Shown: positions 1 through 6,092 of the stretch, one piece after another
Position numbering within the stretch: position 1 is the first letter of the stretch
How the letters are laid out: each line of letters opens with the position of its first letter
Source: UBA11346 sp038203025
Lineage (GTDB): Bacteria; Planctomycetota; UBA11346
Reading direction: 5' to 3'
Length of the DNA: 6,092 nucleotides
NCBI GenBank assembly: GCA_038203025.1
Contig: JBBREK010000237.1
Coordinates: forward strand, 1 to 6,092
The notes under the pieces: model-generated
The model's database searches: none
What the model was told of the DNA's origin: nothing
Seen by the model: the letters and a program-made list of their open reading frames with translations, nothing else
Position numbers and translations under genes: made by a program

Positions 1-647
1 GTGTTGACCGCCTTGATGGCGAAGGCTGGGATTGGCGCTTCACCATCCTTGGTGAAGGCGTCCGCCGCGGGCTGCCAGCGCAGGGCGGTGTCGCCCAGCG
101 CCGCATAGGTCGGCAGCGTGGTGGGGAAGGTGGTGATCGGCGTGCCGCCCGCATCGCACAGCGTGCCGCTCAGCTTGCTGGTGACAGTGATGGTCCAGGC
201 CTGCGCATCCGGTTCGGTGATCGCCAGCGTGTCCTTGAGCTGCTGCCACGTAAAGGCGTACTCGGTATCCTCGGTCACCTTGGCGCCCGCACCGGGCTGG
301 ACGAACGTGTCACTGGCAGCGGTGATGACGTCGTTGATGGGGGCGATGTCGACATTTACAGGTCGGCTCAGAGATTCATTGCCGCCAGCATCCCTTGCGC
401 GAATCGAAATTATTGTGATGTCGGCGCCATTGATGTTTGAATTTGGATTGAAGCGAATGAATTGGCCAGACATCATGACTGTGGTGTTTGCCGTCGGTAC
501 GGTATCCCATGGACCGTTTATGCTGGAGGCGATGTGGACATTTCCATCGCTTCCCAACACGGTGATCTTAAATCCCGTCGCTGTTCCACCCGTCACCGTA
601 CACTTCGCCGCCAGCTCCTCATAACTGAACACCAGCGGCGTGTCCTC
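1..647 (-). repeat. Two cadherin-like protein repeats of about 125 residues
   Basis: Unit 1 is residues 29-153 (nt 273-647). Unit 2 starts at residue 154 (nt 272) and is cut by the window edge. Shared landmarks are the EDT start, an aromatic-x-x-x-L segment (FSYEEL against FTWQQL), a late [FW]xP element (RFNP against RWQP), and the closing strand (IISIRARD against AFAIKAVN). The units are divergent in sequence, so they look like old domain duplicates and not a recent DNA repeat. Confidence 0.65.
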
Positions 648-731
648 ATTGGTCGCGAAGTCGCTGGTCACCGTCAGGTCGATGGCGGGCATCGCGGCAA
701 GCACGCACACGAGGAGAAGCAGACTGCGCAC
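1..731 (-). CDS. Secreted cadherin-like (tandem-95 type) repeat protein, N-terminal part
   Basis: Incomplete at its 3' end: 243 codons are visible and the frame is still open at the left edge. I chose the GTG at 731 because it gives a textbook signal peptide, MRSLLLLVCVLAAMPA, followed by IDLTVTSD. The only in-frame ATG (692) would remove that peptide, and an in-frame TGA lies about 70 nt upstream of the GTG. The mature part has two repeat units whose 'EDT' motifs are 125 residues apart (29-31 and 154-156). Each starts EDTxxxF[ST][YW]xxL; the first ends with FNPNSNINGADITI (94-107), matching the 'NxNGxD' signature of cadherin-like/tandem-95 repeats, and a linker like the usual VNDAP (IAPINDV, 129-135). 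Such proteins are usually long, extracellular or cell-surface, and often adhesive; this one's ligand cannot be read from sequence. It lies 103 nt after the kinase gene on the same strand. Codons around 401-480 are unusually AT-rich for this window. Confidence 0.85.
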   Translation of the reverse strand, partial: MRSLLLLVCVLAAMPAIDLTVTSDFATNEDTPLVFSYEELAAKCTVTGGTATGFKITVLGSDGNVHIASSINGPWDTVPTANTTVMMSGQFIRFNPNSNINGADITIISIRARDAGGNESLSRPVNVDIAPINDVITAASDTFVQPGAGAKVTEDTEYAFTWQQLKDTLAITEPDAQAWTITVTSKLSGTLCDAGGTPITTFPTTLPTYAALGDTALRWQPAADAFTKDGEAPIPAFAIKAVN

Positions 732-834
732 GAGGGATTCCCGGTTCAGGGTTAGGACGAAAAAGGACGCGGCGGGATGGTTCGATGACCCGATGCAGAG
801 TCAACAAACGACGATGTGCCTAGTAGAAGACCAG
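732..834. other. 103-nt spacer between kinase gene and repeat-protein gene
   Basis: There is no open frame, RNA gene or convincing terminator here. Read on the minus strand it contains TTGACT (804-799), a good -35 match, but the hexamer 17 nt further on is ACCATC, a poor -10. It also contains a run of five T about 35 nt before the GTG, with no stable hairpin in front. Cotranscription of the two genes is therefore possible but not shown. Confidence 0.5.
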
Positions 835-3800
835 TCAGTCGTCGATGACCAGCCGCATGCCGATCTGCACGCTGCGCGTACCGGGTGCCAGCGCCGCACG
901 ATTGGCCGGTCGCAGCAGGCGGGCCGGATCGGCCCAGCAGCCGCCGCGCACGACGCGCTCGTCACGTTCGCCGCCTTGCGGGTCGGTGGCGCCGGTGGGC
1001 GGGTAAAGGCCGTAGCGGTCGCTGCACCACTCCCAGACGTTGCCGAGCAGGTCGTGCAGACCCAGGGCGTTGGGCGGTCGGCGCCCAACCGGGTGGCAAC
1101 TGTCATCGCTGGTCTCGCGGTACCAGGCGGCGCGGTCGAGTTCTGGGGCGTCAAGGCCGCCGGCCCGACAGGCGTACTCCCATTCTGCCTCGGTGGGCAG
1201 CCGCGCGGGCACCGCACAGGCGGTGGCGAAGCGGGCTGCGAAGGCCGTCGCCGCGTTCCAGTCAAGGCCGTTCACCGGCAGTTCGGCTCCGCGTTGCAGC
1301 GACGGGTTGGACGCGGCGATGCGCTCGTAGACCGCCTGGTTGACCTCGGTTTCGGCCATCCAGCGCCCGCGGGTCAACACCATGTCGGCGCCCAGTTCGT
1401 CGCTGTCGCGTCCGGATTCGTCGAGTGCGCTGCCGATGGTAAACACGCCGGGCGGGATGTGGCGGAAGGCGATGGTCAGCGCCGGTTCGCCTGGCAGACG
1501 GAGGATGGCCCGCGGTCCACGGGCATCGCTGCCATGGTCGACTGCCCAGGCAGGACGTGGTGGTCCGGCCAGGACGATGGCGCGCTGGCGCCAAGCGGCG
1601 CTGGCGGCGGTGATGCCGGTCTCGACTTCAAGCTGGTCGAGGGTGGCGCGCGCGTCGTCGGCAAGCAGCAGGTTGCGCTGGCCCAGGCTCGTGGTGCAGA
1701 CGGTTTCAAGGGTACGGATGCGGGCTAGCTTGGCACGCCAGGCCGGCTCCTGCGGGTAGGCACCAATCAGTTGATGCAGCTCATCAAGCAGACCTTCGGC
1801 GCGGTCGGGCGGCGCCGTCGCATCATCCAGCACCACCAGCGCCATGACCACGGCGCGCACGCGCGCGACCTTGCTGCGCCAGGCGGTCAGTGCGGCATCG
1901 TCACTGCTGACCAGGGCGGCAAGCGCGGCGAGATCGCGATCGACGGCGTCAGGCAATGGCTCGGCGCGGTCGAGCGGCGCCAGCCGGCGGCGGAGTTCGA
2001 CGAAATCGACGATACGCAGGCGCCAGCGCTTGTAGTCGGCGTCGTCCTCACCGACCAGCTGGCCGTAGGCGATGATGTCGTCGGCGAGGTTGGTGGAGAC
2101 GCGGGCGGTGGCGTCATCCGCCATCTGGCAGCGCTGGCGCAGCTCAGCGAGATGCCGCTGCTCGGTCAGCAGCCGTCCCTGGGCTTGGCGCATCGCTTCG
2201 GGCGTGAGGGCCTGGCGAGTCTCCAGCTCGGTCAGGGCCACGCCTGCCTGCTGCTGTTGCGGCAAGGGTACCGGCTGCGGCTCTGCCAATGGTGCCAGGG
2301 CCTCGCGCCAGCGCGCCAGGGCGGCCTCGGCCTCGGTCAGGGCGCGTTCGCGTCGCGTCGCCTCGGCATCGTCGACGGCCAGCAGTGGCCGGAGTTCGGC
2401 CAGGGCGGTGCGCGCTTCGCTTAGGCGGGCCTGCGGCAGGTCGCCGGCACGGTCGAGCAGGGCGCAGCGTTCGCGCAGACCGTCGAGGCGTCGGCGCTGC
2501 GATTCGATGGCGCCCTGCCAGCGCAGCAGGCCGGCGTCGTCCGGCAGGACGCGGGCCCGGTAGGCGACCAACTCGGGCTCCAGCTGCGCCAACGCCGCTT
2601 CGCTGAGGCGCTCGCCGGCGTCGAGCCCGGCAAGCCGGTCGCGGTGCCGGGCGATGGCGGCGCGGTGGGTAGCGACCGCGGCGCGCCAGCGCAGCTCGTC
2701 GGCGTCGGCCGGGACGCTGGCGCGCAGCCGGGCCAGGTCGTCGAGACTGCCGGCCAGCCGGTCGATGGCTGGCTCGTCGGGTTGCACGCCGGCCGCATCC
2801 AGAGCCGCAAGCGTTGTTCGCGCCGTGGCAACCCGCCGGTCGAGCTCGGCCAGGCGTCGCCGCCAGCGGGCGACGTCGGCGTCGCCCTCGCCGGTCAGGC
2901 GGACCAGCGCGTCGAGGGCCGGCGCCAGGCGTTCGCGCTGCGCCAGGGTGGCATCGGCGCCGGTATCCAGTTCGGCGACAGTCTGGCGTAGACGGGTGAT
3001 CTCGGCCGCGGTCTCGTCGAGGCGTGCCTGGGCGCGTAGCGCCGCTGGCGACGCCGCGCCGATCAGGGCGGCGAGATCGGCGAGGTCGGCGACGGCTTCG
3101 CCGCGCAGGGCAACTCCGGGCATCTCGGCGCCGTACAACCGCGCAAAACGCGTATCGAGTCCGCCGATCGCCGACACCTTGCCCTGCCAACGGCGCACGT
3201 CGGCGTCGTTGGATCCGGCCAGGTTGGCGAGGGCCGCGAGATCGTCGTGCGCCCCGGGCGGCACCGGCCGCAGGGCGTCGAGGCCTTCGCGCAGACGTCC
3301 GCGCAACTGTTCCTCGTGGCGTTGGGCCTGGACGCGCTCTTCGGTGGTGCTTTGGCGCCACAGCAGGCCACCGACCGCGATTGCGGCCAGGACCAGGGCG
3401 GCGGCCAGCGGCAGGGCCCAGCGATTGCGGCGGCCGAGGCGGCGGCGCATCTGCTCCTCGGCGCCGGTGCCGTAGCGCGCCTGCAGCAGGGCGGTCACCG
3501 ACACGTCGCCATCGCGCACCGCCTCGATGTCGGCGATCAGCTCGTCCGGGTTCTGGTAACGTCTGGCCGGGTCCTTCTGCAGGCAGCGCACCACCACCGC
3601 CTGCACCGGTTCGGGCAGCTCCGGCACCAGACTGCGCGGCAGCTGCGGCTCGGCGTAATTGTGCTGATAGATCACCGCGTCGGCGTTGTCGCCGAGGAAC
3701 GGCTTCCGTCCGGTCACCACCTCGTAGAGCACACAGCCCAGACTGTAGATGTCGCTGCGGATGTCGGTGGTCTCGCCGCGTCCCTGTTCCGGCGACAGGT

Positions 3801-4542
3801 AGCTGGGCGTACCGACGGCGGTACCGGTGCGGGTGAGGTTGTGTTCGCCGCCGATCTTGCTGATGCCGAAATCGGCGATCTTCAGCATGCCGTCGGCGGT
3901 CAGCAGCAGATTGCCCGGCTTGATATCACGGTGGACGATGCCCTTGGCGTCGGCGGCGGCGAGGCCGCGGGCCGCCTGCAGGGCCAGCTCCAGAGCGCGC
4001 TGATGTGGTAGGCCGTGCCCCTGCTGCGCCGCGATCACACTGCCGAGGTCGCTGCCCTCGACGTATTCCATGACGAAGTAGGCGGTGCCGTCCCAGCTGC
4101 CGGCGGCGTGCACGGCGACGACGTGCGGGCTCTGGATCAGGCTGGCGGCGCGCGCCTCGATCTCGAAGCGGGCGCGCTGCAGCGGTTCGTTGCCGATGGC
4201 GCTGGACAGCGTCTTCACCGCTACGCGCCGGCCGAGGCTGGTCTGACGGGCACGGTAGACCGTACCCATGCCGCCCTCGCCGAGCACACCGCCGATCTCA
4301 TAGTCGGCGAAGACCTGGCCGGTCAGCGGCCCGCGCTGGCCCTGGCGATGCCAGCCGTCGTCCTCGGGCGGGGCCGGCATGGGCACTTGGCGCACGGCCG
4401 GCACCGCATCGGCGCCGCCGGTGGTGCGCTCGGCCCCATCCCAGCGTGGCGGCACGTCACCGACGGTGCGCTCGGCGCCGTCCCAGCGTCGGCCATCTGC
4501 AGAAGTCGCCTCGTCACCGGCCCATCGCGCTTGTTCGGACAT
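835..4542 (-). CDS. Transmembrane Ser/Thr protein kinase with helical-repeat stalk and FGE-like C-terminal domain
   Basis: A 1235-residue Hanks-type Ser/Thr kinase, predicted to phosphorylate proteins in the cytoplasm in response to an outside signal. The kinase domain (about 81-343) is complete: glycine loop GEGGMG (88-93), VAVK lysine 110, helix-C Glu129, catalytic loop HRDIKPGN (204-211), DFG (224-226), and GTPSYLSPE (244-252) closing an activation loop with Thr237, 239, 241 and 245. The RD arginine implies activation-loop phosphorylation. Residues 1-80 are hydrophilic and carry a triplicated RWxG motif. One transmembrane helix (about 375-395) follows an arginine-rich stretch, giving a kinase-inside topology. 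Residues about 401-992 are Trp-anchored helical repeats. Residues about 1010-1233 are an FGE/SUMF1-type domain: LPTEAEWEYACRAG (1115-1128), LGNVWEWCSDRYG (1166-1178), RGGCW (1199-1203), RxAxR (1211-1215). It lacks the cysteine pair of true formylglycine-generating enzymes. The ATG at 4542 has no nearby Shine-Dalgarno, and an inverted repeat ends 11 nt upstream. Kinase-FGE fusions are known (e.g. chlamydial Pkn1); the stalk between them is what is unusual here. Confidence 0.93.
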   Translation of the reverse strand: MSEQARWAGDEATSADGRRWDGAERTVGDVPPRWDGAERTTGGADAVPAVRQVPMPAPPEDDGWHRQGQRGPLTGQVFADYEIGGVLGEGGMGTVYRARQTSLGRRVAVKTLSSAIGNEPLQRARFEIEARAASLIQSPHVVAVHAAGSWDGTAYFVMEYVEGSDLGSVIAAQQGHGLPHQRALELALQAARGLAAADAKGIVHRDIKPGNLLLTADGMLKIADFGISKIGGEHNLTRTGTAVGTPSYLSPEQGRGETTDIRSDIYSLGCVLYEVVTGRKPFLGDNADAVIYQHNYAEPQLPRSLVPELPEPVQAVVVRCLQKDPARRYQNPDELIADIEAVRDGDVSVTALLQARYGTGAEEQMRRRLGRRNRWALPLAAALVLAAIAVGGLLWRQSTTEERVQAQRHEEQLRGRLREGLDALRPVPPGAHDDLAALANLAGSNDADVRRWQGKVSAIGGLDTRFARLYGAEMPGVALRGEAVADLADLAALIGAASPAALRAQARLDETAAEITRLRQTVAELDTGADATLAQRERLAPALDALVRLTGEGDADVARWRRRLAELDRRVATARTTLAALDAAGVQPDEPAIDRLAGSLDDLARLRASVPADADELRWRAAVATHRAAIARHRDRLAGLDAGERLSEAALAQLEPELVAYRARVLPDDAGLLRWQGAIESQRRRLDGLRERCALLDRAGDLPQARLSEARTALAELRPLLAVDDAEATRRERALTEAEAALARWREALAPLAEPQPVPLPQQQQAGVALTELETRQALTPEAMRQAQGRLLTEQRHLAELRQRCQMADDATARVSTNLADDIIAYGQLVGEDDADYKRWRLRIVDFVELRRRLAPLDRAEPLPDAVDRDLAALAALVSSDDAALTAWRSKVARVRAVVMALVVLDDATAPPDRAEGLLDELHQLIGAYPQEPAWRAKLARIRTLETVCTTSLGQRNLLLADDARATLDQLEVETGITAASAAWRQRAIVLAGPPRPAWAVDHGSDARGPRAILRLPGEPALTIAFRHIPPGVFTIGSALDESGRDSDELGADMVLTRGRWMAETEVNQAVYERIAASNPSLQRGAELPVNGLDWNAATAFAARFATACAVPARLPTEAEWEYACRAGGLDAPELDRAAWYRETSDDSCHPVGRRPPNALGLHDLLGNVWEWCSDRYGLYPPTGATDPQGGERDERVVRGGCWADPARLLRPANRAALAPGTRSVQIGMRLVIDD
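1567..3342 (-). repeat. Tandem Trp-anchored helical-hairpin repeats in the kinase stalk
   Basis: Kinase residues about 401-992 form some ten to eleven units. The consensus is a helix starting [DE]xxxx[RA]W[RQ], a turn LDxA[GE]xLP, then a Leu/Ala-rich helix ending in (D)DA(D/A)xxxRW of the next unit. Anchor tryptophans are at 452, 560, 619, 675, 840, 888, 935 and 984; units with the Trp lost are expected near 505, 731 and 788. The turn is visible as LDAAGVQP (581-588), LDRAGDLP (696-703) and LDRAEPLP (857-864). The spacing is 54-59 residues for most units and 47-49 for the last three. The stretch is rich in Leu, Ala, Arg and Asp and has no signature I can assign to a named repeat family. Confidence 0.75.
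4423..4527 (-). repeat. Triplicated RWxG..xT motif at the kinase N terminus
   Basis: Three copies lie ahead of the kinase domain: RWAGDEAT (residues 6-13), RWDGAERT (19-26) and RWDGAERT (33-40), spaced 13 and 14 residues apart. The last two are identical in protein and nearly identical in DNA over 24 nt. Each ends in a threonine; Thr13 and Thr26 are followed by Asp at +3, the pTxxD pattern many FHA domains bind. A docking or autophosphorylation role is inferred, not shown. Confidence 0.7.
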
Positions 4543-4553
4543 GGACTGCGGGT

Positions 4554-4580
4554 GTTACGCAGGCCCGTTGCCTGCGCAAC
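4554..4580 (-). promoter_or_regulatory. Inverted repeat (hairpin or operator) just before the kinase start codon
   Basis: On the minus strand, arm GTTGCGCAGGC is followed by five bases (AACGG) and the matching arm GCCTGCGTAAC. That is an 11-bp stem with a single G-U wobble. It ends 11 nt before the kinase ATG, where a ribosome would land. No T-run follows, so it is not an intrinsic terminator. It could be an RNA hairpin limiting translation initiation or a dimeric repressor operator; sequence alone does not separate these. A GGGGAG lies six bases upstream of the stem, too far from the ATG to act unless the stem folds. Confidence 0.45.
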
Positions 4581-4798
4581 GCTCTGCTCCCCATCGCGCA
4601 GAGGGTTCGCAGATGCCAAGGTCGGCGTAGCTTACCGTTGGACTTCGGACGATGTTCCTTGTGTCCCGATGCATTTGCAGCCTTTACACCGGAGCCTCGC
4701 CAGCTACGGCCGGCCCTGCGGCGCGCCAAGCCGTTGCGCCCACGGAGTGTGCCGAAGCGCGAGTGAAACGAGCCGTAGCAATGTCCTTGCAACGACTC

Positions 4799-4864
4799 CT
4801 GTTCCTCGGCGGCCAGACCGACAACGAGAAATTCCAGAGGCGTCAGATGTGGAAGATCGGTGTC
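4799..4864 (-). pseudogene. Possible N-terminal remnant of a PadR-like regulator
   Basis: The minus-strand frame reads DTDLPHLTPLEFLVVGLA then AEEQ. This resembles the first helix of small PadR-like regulators, which often begin with L(T/S)xLxFLVL and continue with a GEQSG turn. The likeness stops there: none of the rest of the winged helix follows in this frame or the next. No credible start codon precedes it, because the in-frame ATGs are inside the end of the GH29 gene. It may be a decayed fragment or a chance likeness, and the call rests on my recall of the family. Confidence 0.25.
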
Positions 4865-4880
4865 CGTGGGGCCTCGTCGG

Positions 4881-6092
4881 TCAGGATGCGATCGTATCGG
4901 GAAAGGCGACCTCGATGACATCGTCAAGCAAGGAACGTAGTTGCGGCGGGCATGAGATCACCACCCGGTCCCCATCTCGGTGCCAGGACAGGGGTGTTCC
5001 ATCGCGCAGCAGCCGCACCGACTGCGGGTCGGCAACGCCGGTGAGCGCAACCTCCCCGTCGAATTCCCACAACTGATGCAGGTACCAGACAGATCCCCGC
5101 ACCGTGACCGGTATGGTCGATTGCTCGGGCCACGGACCAGGAGCGGTTCCGACGACCGACACGGCCGAATGCGCCATCCACGTCTCGACCTCGGCGAGCC
5201 GGGCGTAGCCGGCTGCTGGCAACCGACCCATGGCGTCGGGTCCGACGTTGACCAGGAAATTGCCACCCCAGGCGCGGGCCTTGGCCAGTTCGCCCAGCAT
5301 CCAGCCGGTCGGTTTGTACACTTCATGCCGCAGATACCCCCACGCCCCGTCGTTCCAGATGTGGCAATATTCCCACCACCCCTGTGGCCGCTCCTTGGGG
5401 AAGCGACCTTCGGGGGTTTCAAAATCCCCGTCGGGCGCTTGCCGGCGATTGACCACGAGATGCGGCTGGAAGGTGCGCAGCCAAGCATTGTCGAACGCCC
5501 CCGGAGCACGGCCATCTAACCACACGAGATCGATTTGACCGTAATTGGTCAGCAGTTCACTCAACTGTCCGCGCACCAGCGCATGCCAGCGCGCGGTGAC
5601 CTCGTCATCGGGCTTCGGCTCAACCTCCAGCGGCTCATGGCGCATCCCCAGAGGTCGGCCGCCTGCATCCTTCCCGTAGGCCATGTGGTGGCGCAGTATC
5701 CGCCAGTCTGGCGGTGAGTAATAGAACCCCACTTTCAGCCCGTGCGTCCGACAGGCCTCGACATATGGCAGGAGCAGATCACGGGATCCCATGTGGGTGT
5801 GCGTGCCGAGATCGCCATGCTGGCTTGGCCACAGGGTGTAGCCATCGTGATGCTTGGTGGTCAGCACAGCGTAGGTACAGCCGGCGCGCTTGGCCGCCTC
5901 AAGGATGCCCGCCGGATCCCAGGCCTCCGGGCTGAACCTGTCTGCCTGACGCCAGTATTCCTCCGGCGGGAGGCCAACTTGGACGGCCGGAGGACCATAG
6001 CGATCCAGGGCGTTGCGCCGGCTGCCCGGCGGCCGGTACATCATCGACCAGGAGAGATCTCCATCGCCACGCACGGCGGAGAGGCCAAAATG
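4881..6092 (-). CDS. GH29 alpha-L-fucosidase-like glycoside hydrolase, 5' end missing
   Basis: 403 residues are visible and the frame is open to the right edge. A GTG at 6074 could be taken as the start, but the six codons before it read HFGLSA, the conserved GH29 N-terminal 'HFG/HWG' element, so the true start is outside; a signal peptide cannot be judged. GH29 enzymes are retaining fucosidases that release terminal L-fucose. Landmarks, numbered from the edge: LTTKHHDGYTLW (77-88), the substrate-binding His-His; GFYYSPPDW (122-130); IDLVWLDG (187-194), whose Asp193 (nt 5514-5516) is the expected nucleophile; GDFETPE (222-228) and WWEYC (239-243), which supply candidate acid/base glutamates; and GGNFLVNVGPDAMGRLP before a short C-terminal beta domain (about 313-403). 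The acid/base is poorly conserved in this family, so I do not assign it or the linkage specificity. The next gene is 338 nt downstream, so a shared transcript is uncertain. Confidence 0.92.
   Translation of the reverse strand, partial: HFGLSAVRGDGDLSWSMMYRPPGSRRNALDRYGPPAVQVGLPPEEYWRQADRFSPEAWDPAGILEAAKRAGCTYAVLTTKHHDGYTLWPSQHGDLGTHTHMGSRDLLLPYVEACRTHGLKVGFYYSPPDWRILRHHMAYGKDAGGRPLGMRHEPLEVEPKPDDEVTARWHALVRGQLSELLTNYGQIDLVWLDGRAPGAFDNAWLRTFQPHLVVNRRQAPDGDFETPEGRFPKERPQGWWEYCHIWNDGAWGYLRHEVYKPTGWMLGELAKARAWGGNFLVNVGPDAMGRLPAAGYARLAEVETWMAHSAVSVVGTAPGPWPEQSTIPVTVRGSVWYLHQLWEFDGEVALTGVADPQSVRLLRDGTPLSWHRDGDRVVISCPPQLRSLLDDVIEVAFPDTIAS

Larger units (their letters stand above)
4543..4880. other. 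338-nt intergenic region between GH29 and kinase genes
   Basis: No complete gene is convincing here. The frame from 4927 to 4514 on the minus strand is open for 137 codons but begins inside the GH29 gene and ends inside the kinase gene. After codon 43 it has no protein-like character, being Arg/Gly/Ser-rich with no hydrophobic pattern. The region holds a 22-codon PadR-like stretch at its upstream end and an inverted repeat at its downstream end. I see no tRNA, no -35/-10 pair of quality, and no hairpin with a T-run after the GH29 stop codon. Confidence 0.5.

Noticed and set aside
118..624. 168-codon plus-strand frame at the left end
   Set aside because: The minus strand here encodes a signal peptide and cadherin-like repeats continuous with an open frame to the edge, so the plus frame is a shadow.
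735..765. Intrinsic terminator after the kinase gene at the T-run
   Set aside because: There are five T residues but no stable GC-rich stem directly upstream.
776..804. Promoter for the repeat-protein gene (TTGACT at 804-799)
   Set aside because: The -35 matches five of six bases, but the hexamer at 17-nt spacing, ACCATC, is a poor -10.
835..960. Variable region of a diversity-generating retroelement
   Set aside because: FGE-like C termini can be such targets, but no reverse transcriptase, template repeat or run of AAY-type codons is in the window, and the last 40 codons are ordinary GC-rich ones.
640..1728. 362-codon plus-strand frame
   Set aside because: It is antisense to the kinase gene, which has clear domain motifs throughout. 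High GC keeps opposite frames open, and this translation has no recognisable motifs.
2144..3361. 405-codon minus-strand frame inside the kinase gene
   Set aside because: It is an alternative frame of the repeat stalk, made almost wholly of Arg, Ala, Pro and Gly, as expected of a GC-rich shadow.
4514..4927. A complete 137-residue gene in the spacer
   Set aside because: It starts within the GH29 gene and ends within the kinase gene in other frames, and is not protein-like beyond the short PadR-like stretch.
4015..5076. 353-codon plus-strand frame crossing the spacer
   Set aside because: It overlaps two well-supported genes on the other strand and has no motif; its length follows from composition.

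Overview
The window is GC-rich (82% by hand count at 2701-2760), and all three genes I can support lie on the minus strand, so they read from right to left. The gene content points to the Planctomycetota/Verrucomicrobiota/Lentisphaerota group: a Hanks-type kinase fused to a sulfatase-modifying-factor-like (FGE) domain, a GH29 fucosidase, a secreted protein built of cadherin-like repeats, GTG starts and weak ribosome binding sites. This placement is an inference from gene content; no phylogenetic marker is present.

Layout in transcription order. (1) 6092-4881: a GH29 alpha-L-fucosidase-like enzyme. Its start is beyond the right edge, because the frame stays open upstream of the first GTG and already carries part of the conserved N-terminal 'HFG' motif. 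(2) 4880-4543: a 338-nt spacer. It holds a 22-codon stretch that resembles the start of a PadR-like regulator, and an 11-bp inverted repeat 11 nt before the next start codon. (3) 4542-835: a 1235-residue membrane receptor-like kinase. Its parts are a short N-terminal triplicated RWxG..xT motif, a complete Ser/Thr kinase domain, one transmembrane helix, about 590 residues of Trp-anchored helical-hairpin repeats, and a C-terminal FGE-like domain without the catalytic cysteines. (4) 834-732: a 103-nt spacer. (5) 731-1: the first 243 codons of a secreted protein with cadherin-like (tandem-95 type) repeats, running off the left edge.

The kinase would sit with its catalytic domain in the cytoplasm and its repeat stalk and C-terminal head outside. 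The protein encoded just downstream is secreted, so the two could form a surface sensing pair, but only adjacency supports that. The fucosidase is separated by a longer spacer and may be an independent polysaccharide-degradation gene. The most distinctive item is the kinase: its stalk is a regular repeat that I do not recognise as a named family, and its FGE-like head has probably become a binding module.
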